64,000 nucleotides of DNA from Anodontia alba (Eukaryota; Mollusca; Bivalvia; Lucinida; Lucinidae): positions 32,259,473 through 32,323,472 of the forward strand of contig OZ024823.1 of the NCBI GenBank assembly GCA_964016985.1, read 5' to 3'. Within the stretch, counting starts at the first letter, position 1; every line of letters begins with the position of its first letter. The notes under the pieces were generated by a model, which was given only the letters and a program-made list of their open reading frames with translations, was not told the origin of the DNA and searched no databases. Below, in pieces: positions 12,248 through 22,741 of this stretch. The translations under genes and the position numbers were made by a program.

Positions 12248-12543
12248 TAAAACGTAGCACTGAAGTAATCCGAACCCAGTGACAAAACTTTTTGCAGGAC
12301 CTCGTATAAGGCATTTATAAAAAAAAATATAAATCCCTTTGATAATCGTTACTGAATCACATTATCCCAATAGCAATCACAAATGGAATCACAAACATGA
12401 CAGCCATGTAAAAATAGTTTCTATTGTTCTTTTAGATGCAATAGATTTATAAGATTTTAGGAGCAACAATTCTATCTTCGTTTTTATAAAAAAAAGCTTA
12501 GCCTTATGTTTGCTTACCATTTCGAAATATAATATTTGATGTT

Positions 12544-13530
12544 TCAAATTCTCTCATAGGTGATCCGTAAACAGTTAATAGAAATCCTGAATCCCATATA
12601 ATCCTTTTGAAGAGGAACTTTAAACACTGCTGGCATCTTCATCATCAGCTTCGTCAGAGGTGAATGAATAGCTATACTCCTCATCTGAACCATCATCTTC
12701 TGCACCCTTGCAACATTGTCTGGGATTTGTTTACCTTCAAAACTATCCAATACCGATATCATTCAAATATCCACATTAGGTAGGTCTCTTATATCTGTGA
12801 AGGGTTTCTCAGCACTTTTCCACACATATGTAATGAAACGGTTACATAATTTCCCGATGAAGCACTAGTTTAGATGGCGGTAGAAAGCATGCACCTGCTC
12901 CTTTTATCTTCGCCAACGGATGTTCATCTAATTAGTAGCATTCGTATTCTTACACACGTCGTAGTGAGCATCGTCGACCTTCACTAGGTTAGGCTTACAG
13001 ATTTGCAGTTCTTTGTTTACGCGTCGGTGGTTTGTTGTCAGTATTTGTTTCTGATCTCTTACTTTTGATACCTCGGCAAGGCTATGCTACCTTATTGTAG
13101 AAAAGTCAGCTGTATAGTCACATCTAGTGAAGGTATATATAGCAAGTAAAGCCGAACACATTCTCTTACCTAATACGCCACACAACTTCGTAAAATCAAC
13201 ATACATCCTGATGTTGTTTTTGTCGTGCCCAACATCCATCCAGACAAAACCTTCAATGTTTGGAGTATGGAAAAGTAAAATAATCAGAAGCTCGGTATCT
13301 ATACAAAGGACTACGGTATCTGAAAGCAAGAGTTATATGCTTTATGTGCCAGAGAATACGAGTGTCTACTACATGCCAACGTTTCAGTTCGGCAATCTCT
13401 TGACGTGTAATCTGTACATCAACTACTTTGTATAGGTAGCACGCTTCATATAACCCAAAATAGAGTTCGCATGTCTTAAGCACTCGGGCATAGTCATTCC
13501 AGGACCACCCATCCGCCAGAAATGTCACCT
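12544..13530 (-). pseudogene. degraded repeated gene with FEN1/XPG-like PIN motifs
   Basis: Several frames must be joined. In order: VVDTRILWHIKHI (like EADTR-LLHAKH), VVLCIDTELLII (like DTDVLVL), VWMDVGHDKNNIRMYVDF, LCGVLGKRMCSALLAIYTFTRCDY (like LPALHAFTGCDY), a region DEHPLAKIKGAG, and an acidic end encoded by 12620-12690. I recall this as an uncharacterised, multi-copy metazoan family. The three acidic motifs resemble the EAEA, D-D and G(S/C)DY motifs of FEN1/XPG-type PIN nucleases; that is inference. Multiple stops and frameshifts are present. The sequence recurs at 18354-19110. Confidence 0.6.
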
Positions 13531-13859
13531 GGATAACAAGGTATTACCTAGCTCTCCTCAATATTGATGGAACACAGCCAGGTGCGCGCGCAATGTTAGA
13601 AGCTGGGGCTCTATTTATCTGAAGAATGCATAAACCATTCTCTGGGAGCCCTGTGATCTTAACGTTGGAACAGACTGTTGGTACCGATGCTGCGTCCAGA
13701 CTGACAGGGATAACACCATTTAGTGACTCTGTACGCTCTAGACGAAGGTGGATGCCCGATCTATACGAAGTAAACTTATTAGCCACCTGATGGAAAATCG
13801 GGAATATAAAAAGAAAGCAGAAGCAGTATAGGAGCTGAGCTAAAAATATAAGTGAAGAT

Positions 13860-14450
13860 ACCCAGAAAATGCCACAATCACGAAGCACAACCTTCCCGAG
13901 GCACCTAAAGAAGGAGAGATGAGGAACAAATAATTACAAAAAAAGGTAAGAGAAAAGTCCAGGGAATGCCACAATCACAAACCGCAGCCCTTCCCAGACA
14001 CCAAGAGGAAGAGGAAACCGACAAATCCAAACAAGCACAAATCGAACAAACTACGAAAAGCACTAAGATTAGCTCTCTCTTCCCCAAGCGAGGTAATCGC
14101 AATGCTAAAAGGACTGAAAAACACAAGAACAGAATGACACAAGGTAAGACATAAAACAAATCGCCTCGTAGAATAAACCACAAAGCAACAAAGAGTAAGA
14201 CTAGCACCGGGACCACCGCCTTAGAACGGTCAGTAGAGTAAACCACGGGGTTTAAAGCATTGTTACAGCTAGCCAACTTCACTCTGGGTCCGGATACTAC
14301 TCTTAATACAGAAATACATAAAACTTCGGTTCGCATAAAGGCTCCCAACTCAGTCAATGCAACTCAGTCAATACAAACCACCAATAAACAAACAAAGAAG
14401 AACTGGAACAGAGGAACCGTCTTGGAAAGTAAGTAGGAAAACTACTGAAT
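13860..14450. repeat. dispersed repeat, partly duplicated at 10120-10320
   Basis: Sequences such as GAATGCCACAATCACGAAGC and GGCAC(C/T)AAAGAAGGAGAG occur at 10130-10200 and 13868-13930, and again in altered form at 13962-14010. The motif CGCCTTGGAACGGTCAGTAG recurs at 10268, 14217, 14405 and 27728. Family unrecognised. Reading frames here (for example 14357-13905 minus) are hydrophobic but match nothing I know. Confidence 0.55.
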
Positions 14451-14593
14451 TGGGGTTGGGTGGGGGCTTAAAGTAGTTTTTCTTGCGCGAAACCTCATCC
14501 TTCATTCTGATGCTCCAAATTGAAAATATATACTCGGTATGCATAGGGGTCCTCTTCCTCATCTGTGAAACCAAGTCTGATTCAGCGAGACAA

Positions 14594-15345
14594 TTTTGAT
14601 CTGAAGAAGTTAATTTCTGTAACTGGGGCTAAAATGGATCCTTTGCTTGTAGATTTTTGGGACGATAAATTGTACTTCATTTCAGCTGGTAATGTCATGC
14701 CGGAGAATATTGCAGATAGCCAATACGAAAACACGCCTATTCAAATATTTTCTAAATTTCACCACCAAAAACTGAAAGTTTTCAGATAAAAATTCTGATA
14801 TTTTTTTTTCATATTTCTGCTCAAAACATAGATTGTGGGTACTCGTTAGAACCGCCTCGCCGAGGCGGTCCTAACGAGTATCCACAATCTATGTTTTGAG
14901 CAGAAATAAGAAAAATAATGTATACCCCTGTAAACCCCAGTTTTACTATATAAAAGTGGGGCTTAAGGGGGTCAAGCTTATATAGGTATATTTTCGTGAT
15001 GATTACGGCCACTCTGTCAAAGGGACAAGAATGGTACGAAGAGTTTAGAGATTTGAAAAGTCGATTCCCAGTTACGCTATTTGCCTGCAATACAGTGTCT
15101 GACAAGTTTGACCTGAAGAAGTTAATTTCTGTAATTGGGGCTACAATGGATCATTTGCTTGTAGATTTTCGGGACGATAAATTATACTTCATTTCAGCTG
15201 GTAATGTCATGCCGGAGAAATTGCAGATAGCGTTACGGCCACTCTGTCAAAGGAACAAGAATGGTACGGAGAGTTTAAGACCGTCTGTTTTGCCGATAGC
15301 GACAGGTTTGAAAAGTCGATTCCCAGAAACAGAATGACTGTTACG
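14594..15345 (+). repeat. tandem duplication of an unrecognised coding-like unit
   Basis: 14590-14720 and 15106-15231 are near copies encoding FDLKKLISVTGAKMDPLLVD / FDLKKLISVIGATMDHLLVD, DDKLYFISAGNVMPE and so on. 15002-15075 and 15232-15325 are copies of a second piece (CACTCTGTCAAAGG, TTTGAAAAGTCGATTCCCA). Without the MITE at 14721-15001 the unit is about 230 bp. I do not recognise the protein. Differences are often in third positions, which hints at an origin in real coding sequence. Frames are broken. Confidence 0.6.
14721..15001 (-). mobile_element. MITE family C
   Basis: 281 bp. Ends CAATACGAAAACACGCC and (inward from the right) CATCACGAAAATATACC. The central hairpin is at 14826-14898 with GC-rich tip GCCTCGCCGAGGC. 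The matching unit at 15225-15240 lacks the element and so gives an empty site. Confidence 0.88.
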
Positions 15346-15579
15346 CCATTTACCTGCAATACAGTGTCTATAAAAGACTAAGGACATGAAATTAAAGGAA
15401 CTTCAGGTACCAGGGATGTTTTGGCCACCTGCTTGATCTATCGACAATTGAGGACATTTACCTAAAAATGGTTCTGGCATACCTCTAACAGCAGTCCCTA
15501 TGATATTTGCCCATGTTGATGGAACTAAGTTCACGACTGATAAAGCTTTTTGTTAAACTTGAAGCAAGGATAACCACAG

Positions 15580-15616
15580 ATATTCCCGGGATATATTGAT
15601 GTATATCCCGGGAAGG
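15580..15616. repeat. palindrome around CCCGGGATATA
   Basis: Inverted repeat TTCCCGGGATATA / TATATCCCGGGAA with a short spacer. Isolated; family unknown. Confidence 0.7.
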
Positions 15617-15628
15617 TGTCTGGCATTT

Positions 15629-15678
15629 CAAAAACAAGCCTATTCAAATATACTGAAAATTTCACCACCAAAAACTAA
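15629..15678 (+). mobile_element. MITE family C fragment
   Basis: About 50 bp matching the left end of family C (AAGCCTATTCAAATATACTG... CACCACCAAAAAC). It is fused directly to the truncated Penelope-like element. Confidence 0.75.
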
Positions 15679-16471
15679 TGATGACAGCTTCCATGGATCA
15701 CTTACGGAACTTGGTAAATACTTTCAAAATAGACATTACCCAGACAACGTCATCAAATCGGCTTTCCAAAAGGTATCTACAATGACCCAAGAAGAAGCCT
15801 TGGTGAGTTCCAGTGAGAAAAACAAGCAAAAGAACATTATTCCTTTTGTTGTACAATATAACACTTCGCTACCAAACTTAGGCTTGACGATAAACAAATA
15901 CTGGGATTTGTTTAATCTATCAAATAAGGAAAGTTTAAACTTTCTTCATCAACATAAACCAGTTGTAGCGTATAAAAGACCTAAAAATCTTCAAGACTGT
16001 TTCACAAACTCAGCATTGAACTTTCCAAAAGAAAATAGTGAAACTACAAAATGCAATAGACGCCGATGTTCACATTGTAAGTCTATCATAGAAGGTACTA
16101 ATTTTACCAGTACTAACACCAACGAGACATTTGAACTACGTTTCAGTGGTACATGAGCATCCAATGATGTGATTTACCTTATTACTTGTAAAAAATGTAA
16201 AATGCAGTATGTTGGTCAAACACATAAGTTACTGTCTATGCGTATGAACAGTCATAAATTTAACATTAGAAATATGGATGATCCCAATTTTTCATCAAAT
16301 GTTGCGATTCACTTCAATTCTGATGAACATTCAGTGGAAGATTTTAGATTTATGCCTATTGATCGAGTTTCTGATAATATGCAAAGACTGCTCAAAGAGA
16401 CATACTGGATTCATAAGTTGGATACTTTATATCCTAAAGGACTAAATGCTAAAGTGCTCTACAAATTTTGA
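15679..16471 (+). pseudogene. Penelope-like retroelement 3' end with GIY-YIG domain
   Basis: One frame runs through, broken by a single TGA at 16154-16156. The first part carries the linker IIPFVVQYNTSLPNL, VVAYKRPKNLQDC and the zinc-binding-like CNRRRCSHC. After the stop comes VIYLITCKKCKMQYVGQT with RMNSH and KETYWIHKLDTL, a GIY-YIG nuclease as in Penelope-like elements. The TGA sits where related proteins have a Cys-Ser (from memory of the family). The reverse transcriptase is missing on the 5' side. The open frame enters from 15596 through a MITE C fragment (15631-15678), which is not part of the element. Confidence 0.87.
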
Positions 16472-16512
16472 TTGAGCTAGGGTGCGAAAGTTTCTATGTA
16501 AATGTGTGCCCT

Positions 16513-16565
16513 CAGCGAGGACTCCAATCAGCCTGCGCAGCTGCGCAGTTTGATAGGGGTCCTCC
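16513..16565. repeat. family B hairpin
   Basis: GAGGACTCCAATCAG / TGATAGGGGTCCTC with the tip CTGCGCAGCTGCGCAG, 30 bp after the Penelope-like stop codon. Confidence 0.7.
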
Positions 16566-16654
16566 CTCTTCATAATTAATGGACTATATTTAGTCTAAGT
16601 TAATAGGACATATCAGACTGTGCTGATGTGCAAGTTTTTATTTTTATTATTTTT

Positions 16655-16702
16655 TTGGGGGGGGGGGGGGGGGTGGGGAGGGGGGGGGGGGGGATGGGGG
16701 GA
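16655..16702. repeat. poly(G) tract
   Basis: About 45 bases, G with three T or A interruptions; potential G-quadruplex. Confidence 0.9.
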
Positions 16703-17920
16703 TACTAAATGTGTCTTGTGGAAATTGATGCACACAGGCTCAATTGATTTTTACAATTTAATTTTGAGACACAACTGTTGTTTCCATGTTACGCACTACT
16801 ATAGGACCTATTATTTATGGAAACATTTGTATCATTTACCATTCAGGTATTTTTGATCCAGTTACATTGTTTCAATTTGCATTTTAAAGCATGTAACGTC
16901 CAATAACGTCAACGTCGTTTTGGCGCTTTTTACATCACTTCCTGCCGACGTCAACGTCATTTGGCGCTTTAACATCATTTCCTTTTTATGTTGTTATTAT
17001 GTATACTGTCTGAAGAAGGAATATTTATCACATGACCGTCAAGTTATTCAGTGAAATAACCCATGTCATAAAAATCATATAACCACACGTGTTATAACAC
17101 CTGCAAGGCTTCCCATTGGTTAGCCTAATAACCCTCATTAATATTCGTATTACACCGCTTATTGATAGCAACCAAGATGGTGTCCGCATTCGCCGCTACA
17201 ACTTTTACATTTGGAACAGACTCTGCCTTCAGTTTTGAGATGATTTTGAGAAGAACGATAAATGTCAGACCGACGGAGGGGGGAGACACAAAACAATCAC
17301 ACTGTGAATAACACGGCTACCAGAAATATTCATGGTGGTTAAAATTCGATGTTTTCCGGCAACATATTTGTAGGCACTCTCAACAAAACAAATTACCTCC
17401 TCCAAAAAAGCATTGGAGGATGACATGACTCAGACAGTCAATAAATGTGTCAAATCAAAATCCAAATTATAGTTAAAACGTTTAATAGTCTTGAAATCTG
17501 TCGTTTACTTGAGTGCGTCAACCACTGCATAAAACTGTATTATCAATGTCAATGACCTTTAAATACATGTATGACAGCTGAGTGGGGGGGATTTCCCCAC
17601 TGATTCTCAGTGACGTATTGACTCGCTGAATGACGTTGTTCAATGGAATATTTAGTTTTGAATTGATTTATTCAAATGAAATGTTTATTAGCTCAAATAA
17701 AATTCATCATTATTTCCTTCAGTTTAACGACGTAATAAATAGCATATTTATCTTGTTTCTAGTTATTTTCGGTACTTAAATAATATGCGAACTATTTTTG
17801 TTGCGTAGTACTATTGACTCCTTGGTAGTGAGTTGTTCCGCTTAGCTATGGAAAGCCGTTATCTTTAAAAATATATTTTGTGCACTTTTTGTCATCGGAA
17901 GGGCCATGTGATAAACAGAA

Positions 17921-18061
17921 TCTTACATTCGTGGTCATTTAATATGAAATTTATGAAACTCGTTGGGTAATTTCGGTATTTTGCTCGCTAAAGCTCGCAA
18001 AATACCAAAATTACCCAAACTCGTTTCATAAATTTCATATTAAACGACCACTCATGTAAGA
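17921..18061. repeat. 141-bp palindrome S
   Basis: TCTTACATTCGTGGTCATTT and its reverse at the right; centre TTTTGCTCGCTAAAGCTCGC. Arms of about 65 bp with few mismatches. Probably a MITE of unknown family. Confidence 0.82.
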
Positions 18062-18115
18062 TCCTCTCTATCCGAAACATGTTACAGTAATACTGCTGTG
18101 TTTATTTTGATTTTA

Positions 18116-18355
18116 CTTCACCACCAAAAACTGAAAGTTTTCAATAAAAATTCTGATATTTTTCATACTTCTGCTCAAAACATAGATTGTGGGTACTCGT
18201 TAGAACCGCCTCGCCGAGGCGGTTCTAACGAGTACGCACAATTTATGTTTTTGAGCAGAAATAAGAAAAATAAAGTATATCCCTGTAAACCCCAGTTTTA
18301 CTATATAAAATGGGGTTTAAGGGGGTCAAAATTATATAGGCATGTTTTCGTAATG
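18116..18355 (-). mobile_element. MITE family C, left end lost
   Basis: Begins inside the element at TTCACCACCAAAAACTG and ends GCATGTTTTCGTAATG. The hairpin 18181-18249 is almost perfect. Confidence 0.83.
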
Positions 18356-19110
18356 GAAGGGCTGCGGTTTGTATTGTGGCATTCCTTGAACTTTTCTCTT
18401 ACCTTTTTTGTATCATGTTCCTGGTAGTTTCTTTTAGATTTCCCCCTGACTATTGGAGGTGTAGCAAACCTGCTCCTGTCTTGTCTTGCCATGTTTGCAG
18501 ACAGGGTTAATTTTGTATGTGGCACATAAAACAATCGTCAAAAAAAGGCGTAACCCGAGGAGATCATGGGTTAGTAATAGGAGAAGTAAAGGTTTCCGGA
18601 CCAGAAGAACGCAGGCCGCAGTTTGTCGCAGCTTTGAAGGCAAAATATGTTGTTGAAGCGTTTGACTGTAGTATGCACTGTTAGTCTAACCATGTGAATG
18701 CCGACGATCCTCGCTACGACGTGTCTAGAGATAAGTTTGCTCCTGAAGATGATGAACATCCGTTGGCGAAGACAATACGCTCTGTACTGCCATCGAAACC
18801 AGTGCTTCATCAGGGAATCATGTGGACAAATTTCGTTACATATGGGTAGAAAAATGCGGATTATTCCTTAACACTGAAACTGAGTCCTATAGAATGCGGC
18901 TGGACTTTTTTAAGGATAATCGTATAGGATAAAATGTTTTGAAGGTGAACAGATCCTCGACAATGTTGGAAAGTCATTAGGGGGAGATTACAGAAGATGA
19001 TGATTCAGATGAAGATTATATAGCTATTCATTAACCTCTGATGTATCTGATGATGAAGATGCCAGTGGTTTTTAAAGTTCCTCTACAATAAGATTGGAAT
19101 TCAGACTACA
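18354..19110 (+). pseudogene. second broken copy of the PIN-like repeated gene
   Basis: 18357-18405 matches the reverse complement of 13936-13996, and 18700-19110 matches the reverse complement of 12545-12960. Recognisable pieces are DPRYDVSRDKFAPEDDEHPL, PSKPVLHQGIMWTNFVTYG and the acidic tail EDDDSDEDYIA. The nuclease-like centre is deleted and stops interrupt the rest. It sits directly against the right end of a MITE C (18355). Confidence 0.6.
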
Positions 19111-19528
19111 ATAAGATTAGAATTCAGGATTCCTATATTTGTTTTGAGAAAATCATCACTTAAATGAGAATATGGAAACATCGAATGTGACTTAATGATA
19201 AACAAGTAGGATGAGCTCGTTTGTAAAGGCAGAAATAGAATTGATGTTCCTAAAACGTATCAAAGTCTACTGCATCTAAAAGAAAAATACTAACTATTCT
19301 TATATGCAAATATGCAGATACGGTTGTCATGTTTGTGATTCCAGTTGTGATTTGATTCAATAATGTATTATGTTAGTTGCTTATTTAAGAAATAAACATA
19401 ACAATTTTGTCAGGTCCTTGGGCCAAGAGAGTTGCATGTATATGTATCTAGTCCATTCTTGTTGGGTAGAAACAATAAATTTGAATTTACACTTTAGACT
19501 GATCACATGCAGCGTATACTATAAACTA

Positions 19529-19730
19529 CAGTAAAACCTATGTAAGAGAGCCACCTTCGAGACTGACTTTAAATAGTGGTTGATGTGGAAAAAGTTGTCT
19601 GTCTTATAAAGGTACATGTCATGTAATTTTGCTAGCAAAATTACATGACATGTACCTTTATAAGACAACTACCTTTCCACATCAACTACTAAAGTCAATT
19701 TCAAAGGTGGCTATTACATAGGTTTTATTG
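19529..19730. mobile_element. MITE family Q, full-length palindrome
   Basis: 202 bp between TAs. Ends CAGTAAAACCTATGTAAGA and (inward) CAATAAAACCTATGTAATA. Almost the whole element is one inverted repeat with the tip TTTTGCTAGCAAAA. Confidence 0.9.
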
Positions 19731-19744
19731 TATACCAAATGATA

Positions 19745-20042
19745 TGAAGTTATATGAATATCTCAATGTTATAAGAAATATGAATGTCTCAGTGTAATGA
19801 CTATCGAGATATATGAATATCTCAGTGTAATGAATATCGAGATATATGAATATCTCAATGTAATGAGTATTAAGAAACTATGGGGATACATGAATATCTC
19901 AATGAAGTGACTATCCAGAAATATGAATACCTCAATGTTATGAATATCGAAGTATATGAATATAATGACTATCAAGATATATGAATATCTCAATGAAATG
20001 ACTATCAAGATATATGAATATCTCAATGTAATGACTATCGAC
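19745..20042. repeat. tandem repeat, unit about 39 bp
   Basis: ATATGAATATCTCAATGTAA and TGACTATCGAGAT with variants, about seven units. The open frame on the reverse strand is a by-product. Confidence 0.85.
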
Positions 20043-20284
20043 TGTTCAGACGCTTAATTTAGATATTAGCAAAGTATATAAGAAGTACTTTTTCTTAGTT
20101 TTTCCCCAGAAAATAGGACTTACTGTCTTTTTTCCTGAGGAAAAATTAAGACAAAATTACAAGACATTTGTTGTCCCATAATTTTACAATCAAAGTACTA
20201 AGGTATGTTTGTTTTTCTCTCTATTCTTTTTTAAGCTATTATTAGAGCATTGGGCCAAGAGAGTCATATGTATATTTCTTTCTT

Positions 20285-20319
<35 letters not shown>

Positions 20320-20344
20320 CTTTTCTTTTCTTTTTTTTTAGTTT

Positions 20345-20512
20345 AGATTTTACGGCCAGACAACCCATTAAGGTCATGTCGAACCGGTCAATTTACCTAA
20401 CCACAATTTTCCTGGGCAGGCTTATTCTACTGAGCGGTTAACGAGTACTTGTGCACATTCTCCCGCAAGAAACTGCCAACTGCCCTTCTTGAATCAGCGG
20501 CAGGGAGAGAAA
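20345..20512 (-). mobile_element. SINE family 1, truncated copy
   Basis: Reverse-strand copy of the SINE tail, matching 21560-21710. A long T run (20287-20320) abuts it on the left. It interrupts a sequence that is present without the insert at 19421-19453, an empty-site comparison within the window. Confidence 0.8.
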
Positions 20513-20645
20513 AACCGTATATGTATCTAATCCGCTCTTATTGTGTAGAAACAATAAATTTGAATTTAGGCCTGTACTTTAGGCTCATTTCTTGTAATCA
20601 TCAAAACGTATACTATAAACTATCCCAAACGAAATTATATACTTA

Positions 20646-21289
20646 GATACGGGCGATAAATTTTAGAAAGCTATAAAACTTTTAAAATTCTGTCCTCTTA
20701 AAGACAACGGACAATTAAGTGTTGAAGTTAGTGATAGATTGGAAATAAGACAATGCTGACTGCGAGACTTCGGTGATCTAATTGTCTCTATCCATTCATT
20801 AAATTGTTTAAAGATTGGTCTCCAACGGCCCAGAAATAGCACAGACGGGATTTAAAAATCTTGATTAGCGCTTTAAAGTTTAATATCTACCATGACGGGA
20901 TTTTAAGACAAATTAATTAATTAGAGAAGTTCGGTTAATGTACTCCACTAGATGACAAAAAACAAGAAATGGATTGTTTCGAAGGGCGATTAAAGGGCTG
21001 GTCAAAAACTATGAAGGAAACAAATCAAGATTAATACGACAGAAAAAGACATCAGGGGGACCAGCATAGGCGTAACGCTCAGTACGCACATTACGCATGC
21101 GCGTAACATGCCTAAGAAAACTATTTTTAATAATGTGGTTGTAACATGAAATATTTTGCTTCTTCAACATAGGGGCTGCTCTTTAAGCAGCCTCTATTTT
21201 GGTAGCGATTTTAGGTAACATTTCAAGATTTTTCCTGGGTGTACGTAAAAAATAATTCCGTTCTGGATTAGTTACCATTGGTAGATTTT
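20646..21289. other. no feature seen
   Basis: No repeat partner or coding region recognised in this window. Confidence 0.5.
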
Positions 21290-21763
21290 TCGCCATTATT
21301 TGTTTACAATGGAGACAATTTTGTGATTTCCTGTTAGCTTTCCTGCGCACGAAGTCCTTGCTGAAAAGGGGTCTACCCTAAATCATAAAGGGAGTGAAAC
21401 CATATTTGACTGAGTTGGCCGGCCTCGGTGGCTCAGTTGGATGCGCCGTCCGACTGGAGACTAGGAGGTCGCGAGTTTAACCCCCGCCGAGGTCGGCAAC
21501 ATTCTTTCGTGGAGATTGATCATGAAATATTTTCTACGGTCATTCTCTCCCTTCCGCTGATAGAAGAGCAATTGCCAGTTTCTGGCGAAAGAATGTGCAC
21601 AATACTGGTTAACCGCTTAGAGGACTAAGCCTGTCCAGTAAACGTGTGGTAAGGTAAAACTGATCGCGATCAACATGACCACATTGGGTTGACTGGGCCG
21701 TAAAACCTCAACACAAACAATTTTGACTGACTTGCCTCCCCTAAAAGTGTATCAGTTCCCCTT
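21290..21763. mobile_element. MITE family K split by a SINE
   Basis: CAATGGAGACAATTTTGTGA and GAAAAGGGGTCTACCCTAAAT before, CTAAAAGTGTATCAGTTCCCC after the SINE at 21418-21721. The left end is unclear. Confidence 0.72.
21418..21721 (+). mobile_element. tRNA-derived SINE family 1, full length
   Basis: The head holds a pol III A box, TGGCTCAGTTGG (21429-21440), and a degraded B box near 21473-21483. A conserved body and the end CCTCAACACAAACAA follow. Nearly identical flanks, TTTGACTGAGTTG (21405-21417) and TTTGACTGACTTG (21722-21734), look like a 13-bp target duplication. The target is a family K MITE. Confidence 0.88.
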
Positions 21764-21911
21764 GAGCCATAAAAATAATGTGACCATACATGGATTATCT
21801 CCCATAACCAATCTGGACAAGGGAAATAACTCTTTGGACCGGTTCATTTCAATATAAGGAGTGTCTGGTTTGTTTTTATTGTTACCGTCTTTTATATAAA
21901 TTCCTGTCCTA

Positions 21912-21985
21912 AATGCAAAGTGTAGATCCTGGTCAGACACCGCAGAACGCGGCGTCTGATCTGGGTCTACACTGTTCTCCAATGT
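21912..21985. repeat. family A hairpin
   Basis: GTGTAGATCCTGGTCAGAC / GTCTGATCTGGGTCTACAC with the tip CGCAGAACGCG. Confidence 0.78.
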
Positions 21986-22078
21986 CCCTTTTATGGGAAT
22001 CAAGTTCAACAGTGTCTATACCTTACACAGCGTACAGCATAAGCCTAGGCCTTGCTAGATCCCATGTGCAGCTTACAT

Positions 22079-22185
22079 CCCAGTCAGCATTCTACGTAAA
22101 TCTATATCGGGCCGTCATCGGCCCGTCAGGGTAGCTGACGGGCCGATAACGGCCCGATGTAGATTTACATAGAATGCTAGCTGGG
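22079..22185. mobile_element. palindromic MITE family L
   Basis: 107 bp, one near-perfect inverted repeat: CCCAGTCAGCATTCTACGT at the left, CATAGAATGCTAGCTGGG at the right, centre CCCGTCAGGGTAGCTGACGGG. Second copy at 42477-42583. Confidence 0.88.
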
Positions 22186-22741
22186 ATGGCCGTTTGCCGA
22201 TTACTTTAGGTACGATTTTTTTTTCACTCGCAGTCCAGCGGTAAAATAGAATATTATCGGGGTGTTCAGAAATGTGTCTGGACAAGATTGGGTGTAAATG
22301 AACAAAAAGAAAAGTGTTCAGGTTTAATTAAGTGGGACATTCGTAGGCAAAGTCTGTAAAACATGAGAATTTTGCCCTTGGCAACCAATAAGTATAACTG
22401 TAACTGCAAGACTTGATCTGACTGATCAGTTGCCGTTTCACTAAGTCATATATGATGCTGAGGGTGAGTTCGGAAGTGAACGTTCCAGCTTTCTTATAGT
22501 TAAAACAATCATTTTGAAACAGGTTTAGGTTTTAAGGGCGTATTCATTTCATCAAGTAGCGGATAGCTCTTGAGTCTATCAAAACATGCTGACCACATCT
22601 TTAATTTTACATTAATATGAATAAATAAAAAATATCTATTTCTGTTTCCCCTATGTTTTATTTATTCATTTTATTAAAGAAATTAATACGCAAATTTGTC
22701 TGCAATTTGTTTTCATGAAAAAACATAAAATAACAAAAATA

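Larger units (their letters stand above)
10408..12304 (+). mobile_element. mariner element, full length with TIRs, degenerate
   Basis: The left end CGAGGTTCGTGCAAAAAGC and the reverse complement of the right end, CGAGGTCCTGCAAAAAGTT, form terminal inverted repeats of about 27 bp. Both ends are flanked by TA (10406-10407 and 12305-12306), the target duplication of Tc1/mariner transposons. Inside are a MITE of family E (10602-10970), a broken transposase and a SINE fragment (11481-11670). Without the insertions the element would be about 1.3 kb, a normal mariner size. Confidence 0.92.
16472..17920. other. unassigned sequence after the Penelope-like element
   Basis: A family B hairpin and poly(G) (listed), then a short duplication at 16895-16985 (GTCAACGTC, TTTGGCGCTTT) and CpG-containing sequence with CAAGATGGTGTCCGC at 17173. 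No coding region recognised. Confidence 0.5.
19415..20645. repeat. direct duplication, one copy with SINE insert
   Basis: 19421-19530 (GGGCCAAGAGAGTTGCATG, GTAGAAACAATAAATTTGAA, GCGTATACTATAAACTA) recurs at 20251-20275 and 20517-20620, separated by the SINE and T run. Confidence 0.75.

Noticed and set aside
13905..14357. Open frame on the minus strand with membrane-like segments and a receptor-like ALNPVVYS string
   Set aside because: Overlaps a dispersed repeat, has no further receptor motifs and no splice context; the string is too short to support a GPCR call.
19769..20026. Reverse-strand frame rich in YSYILIVI repeats
   Set aside because: It is the translation of a tandem repeat.
20250..20441. 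Frame with a long phenylalanine run
   Set aside because: Translation of a T run next to a SINE.
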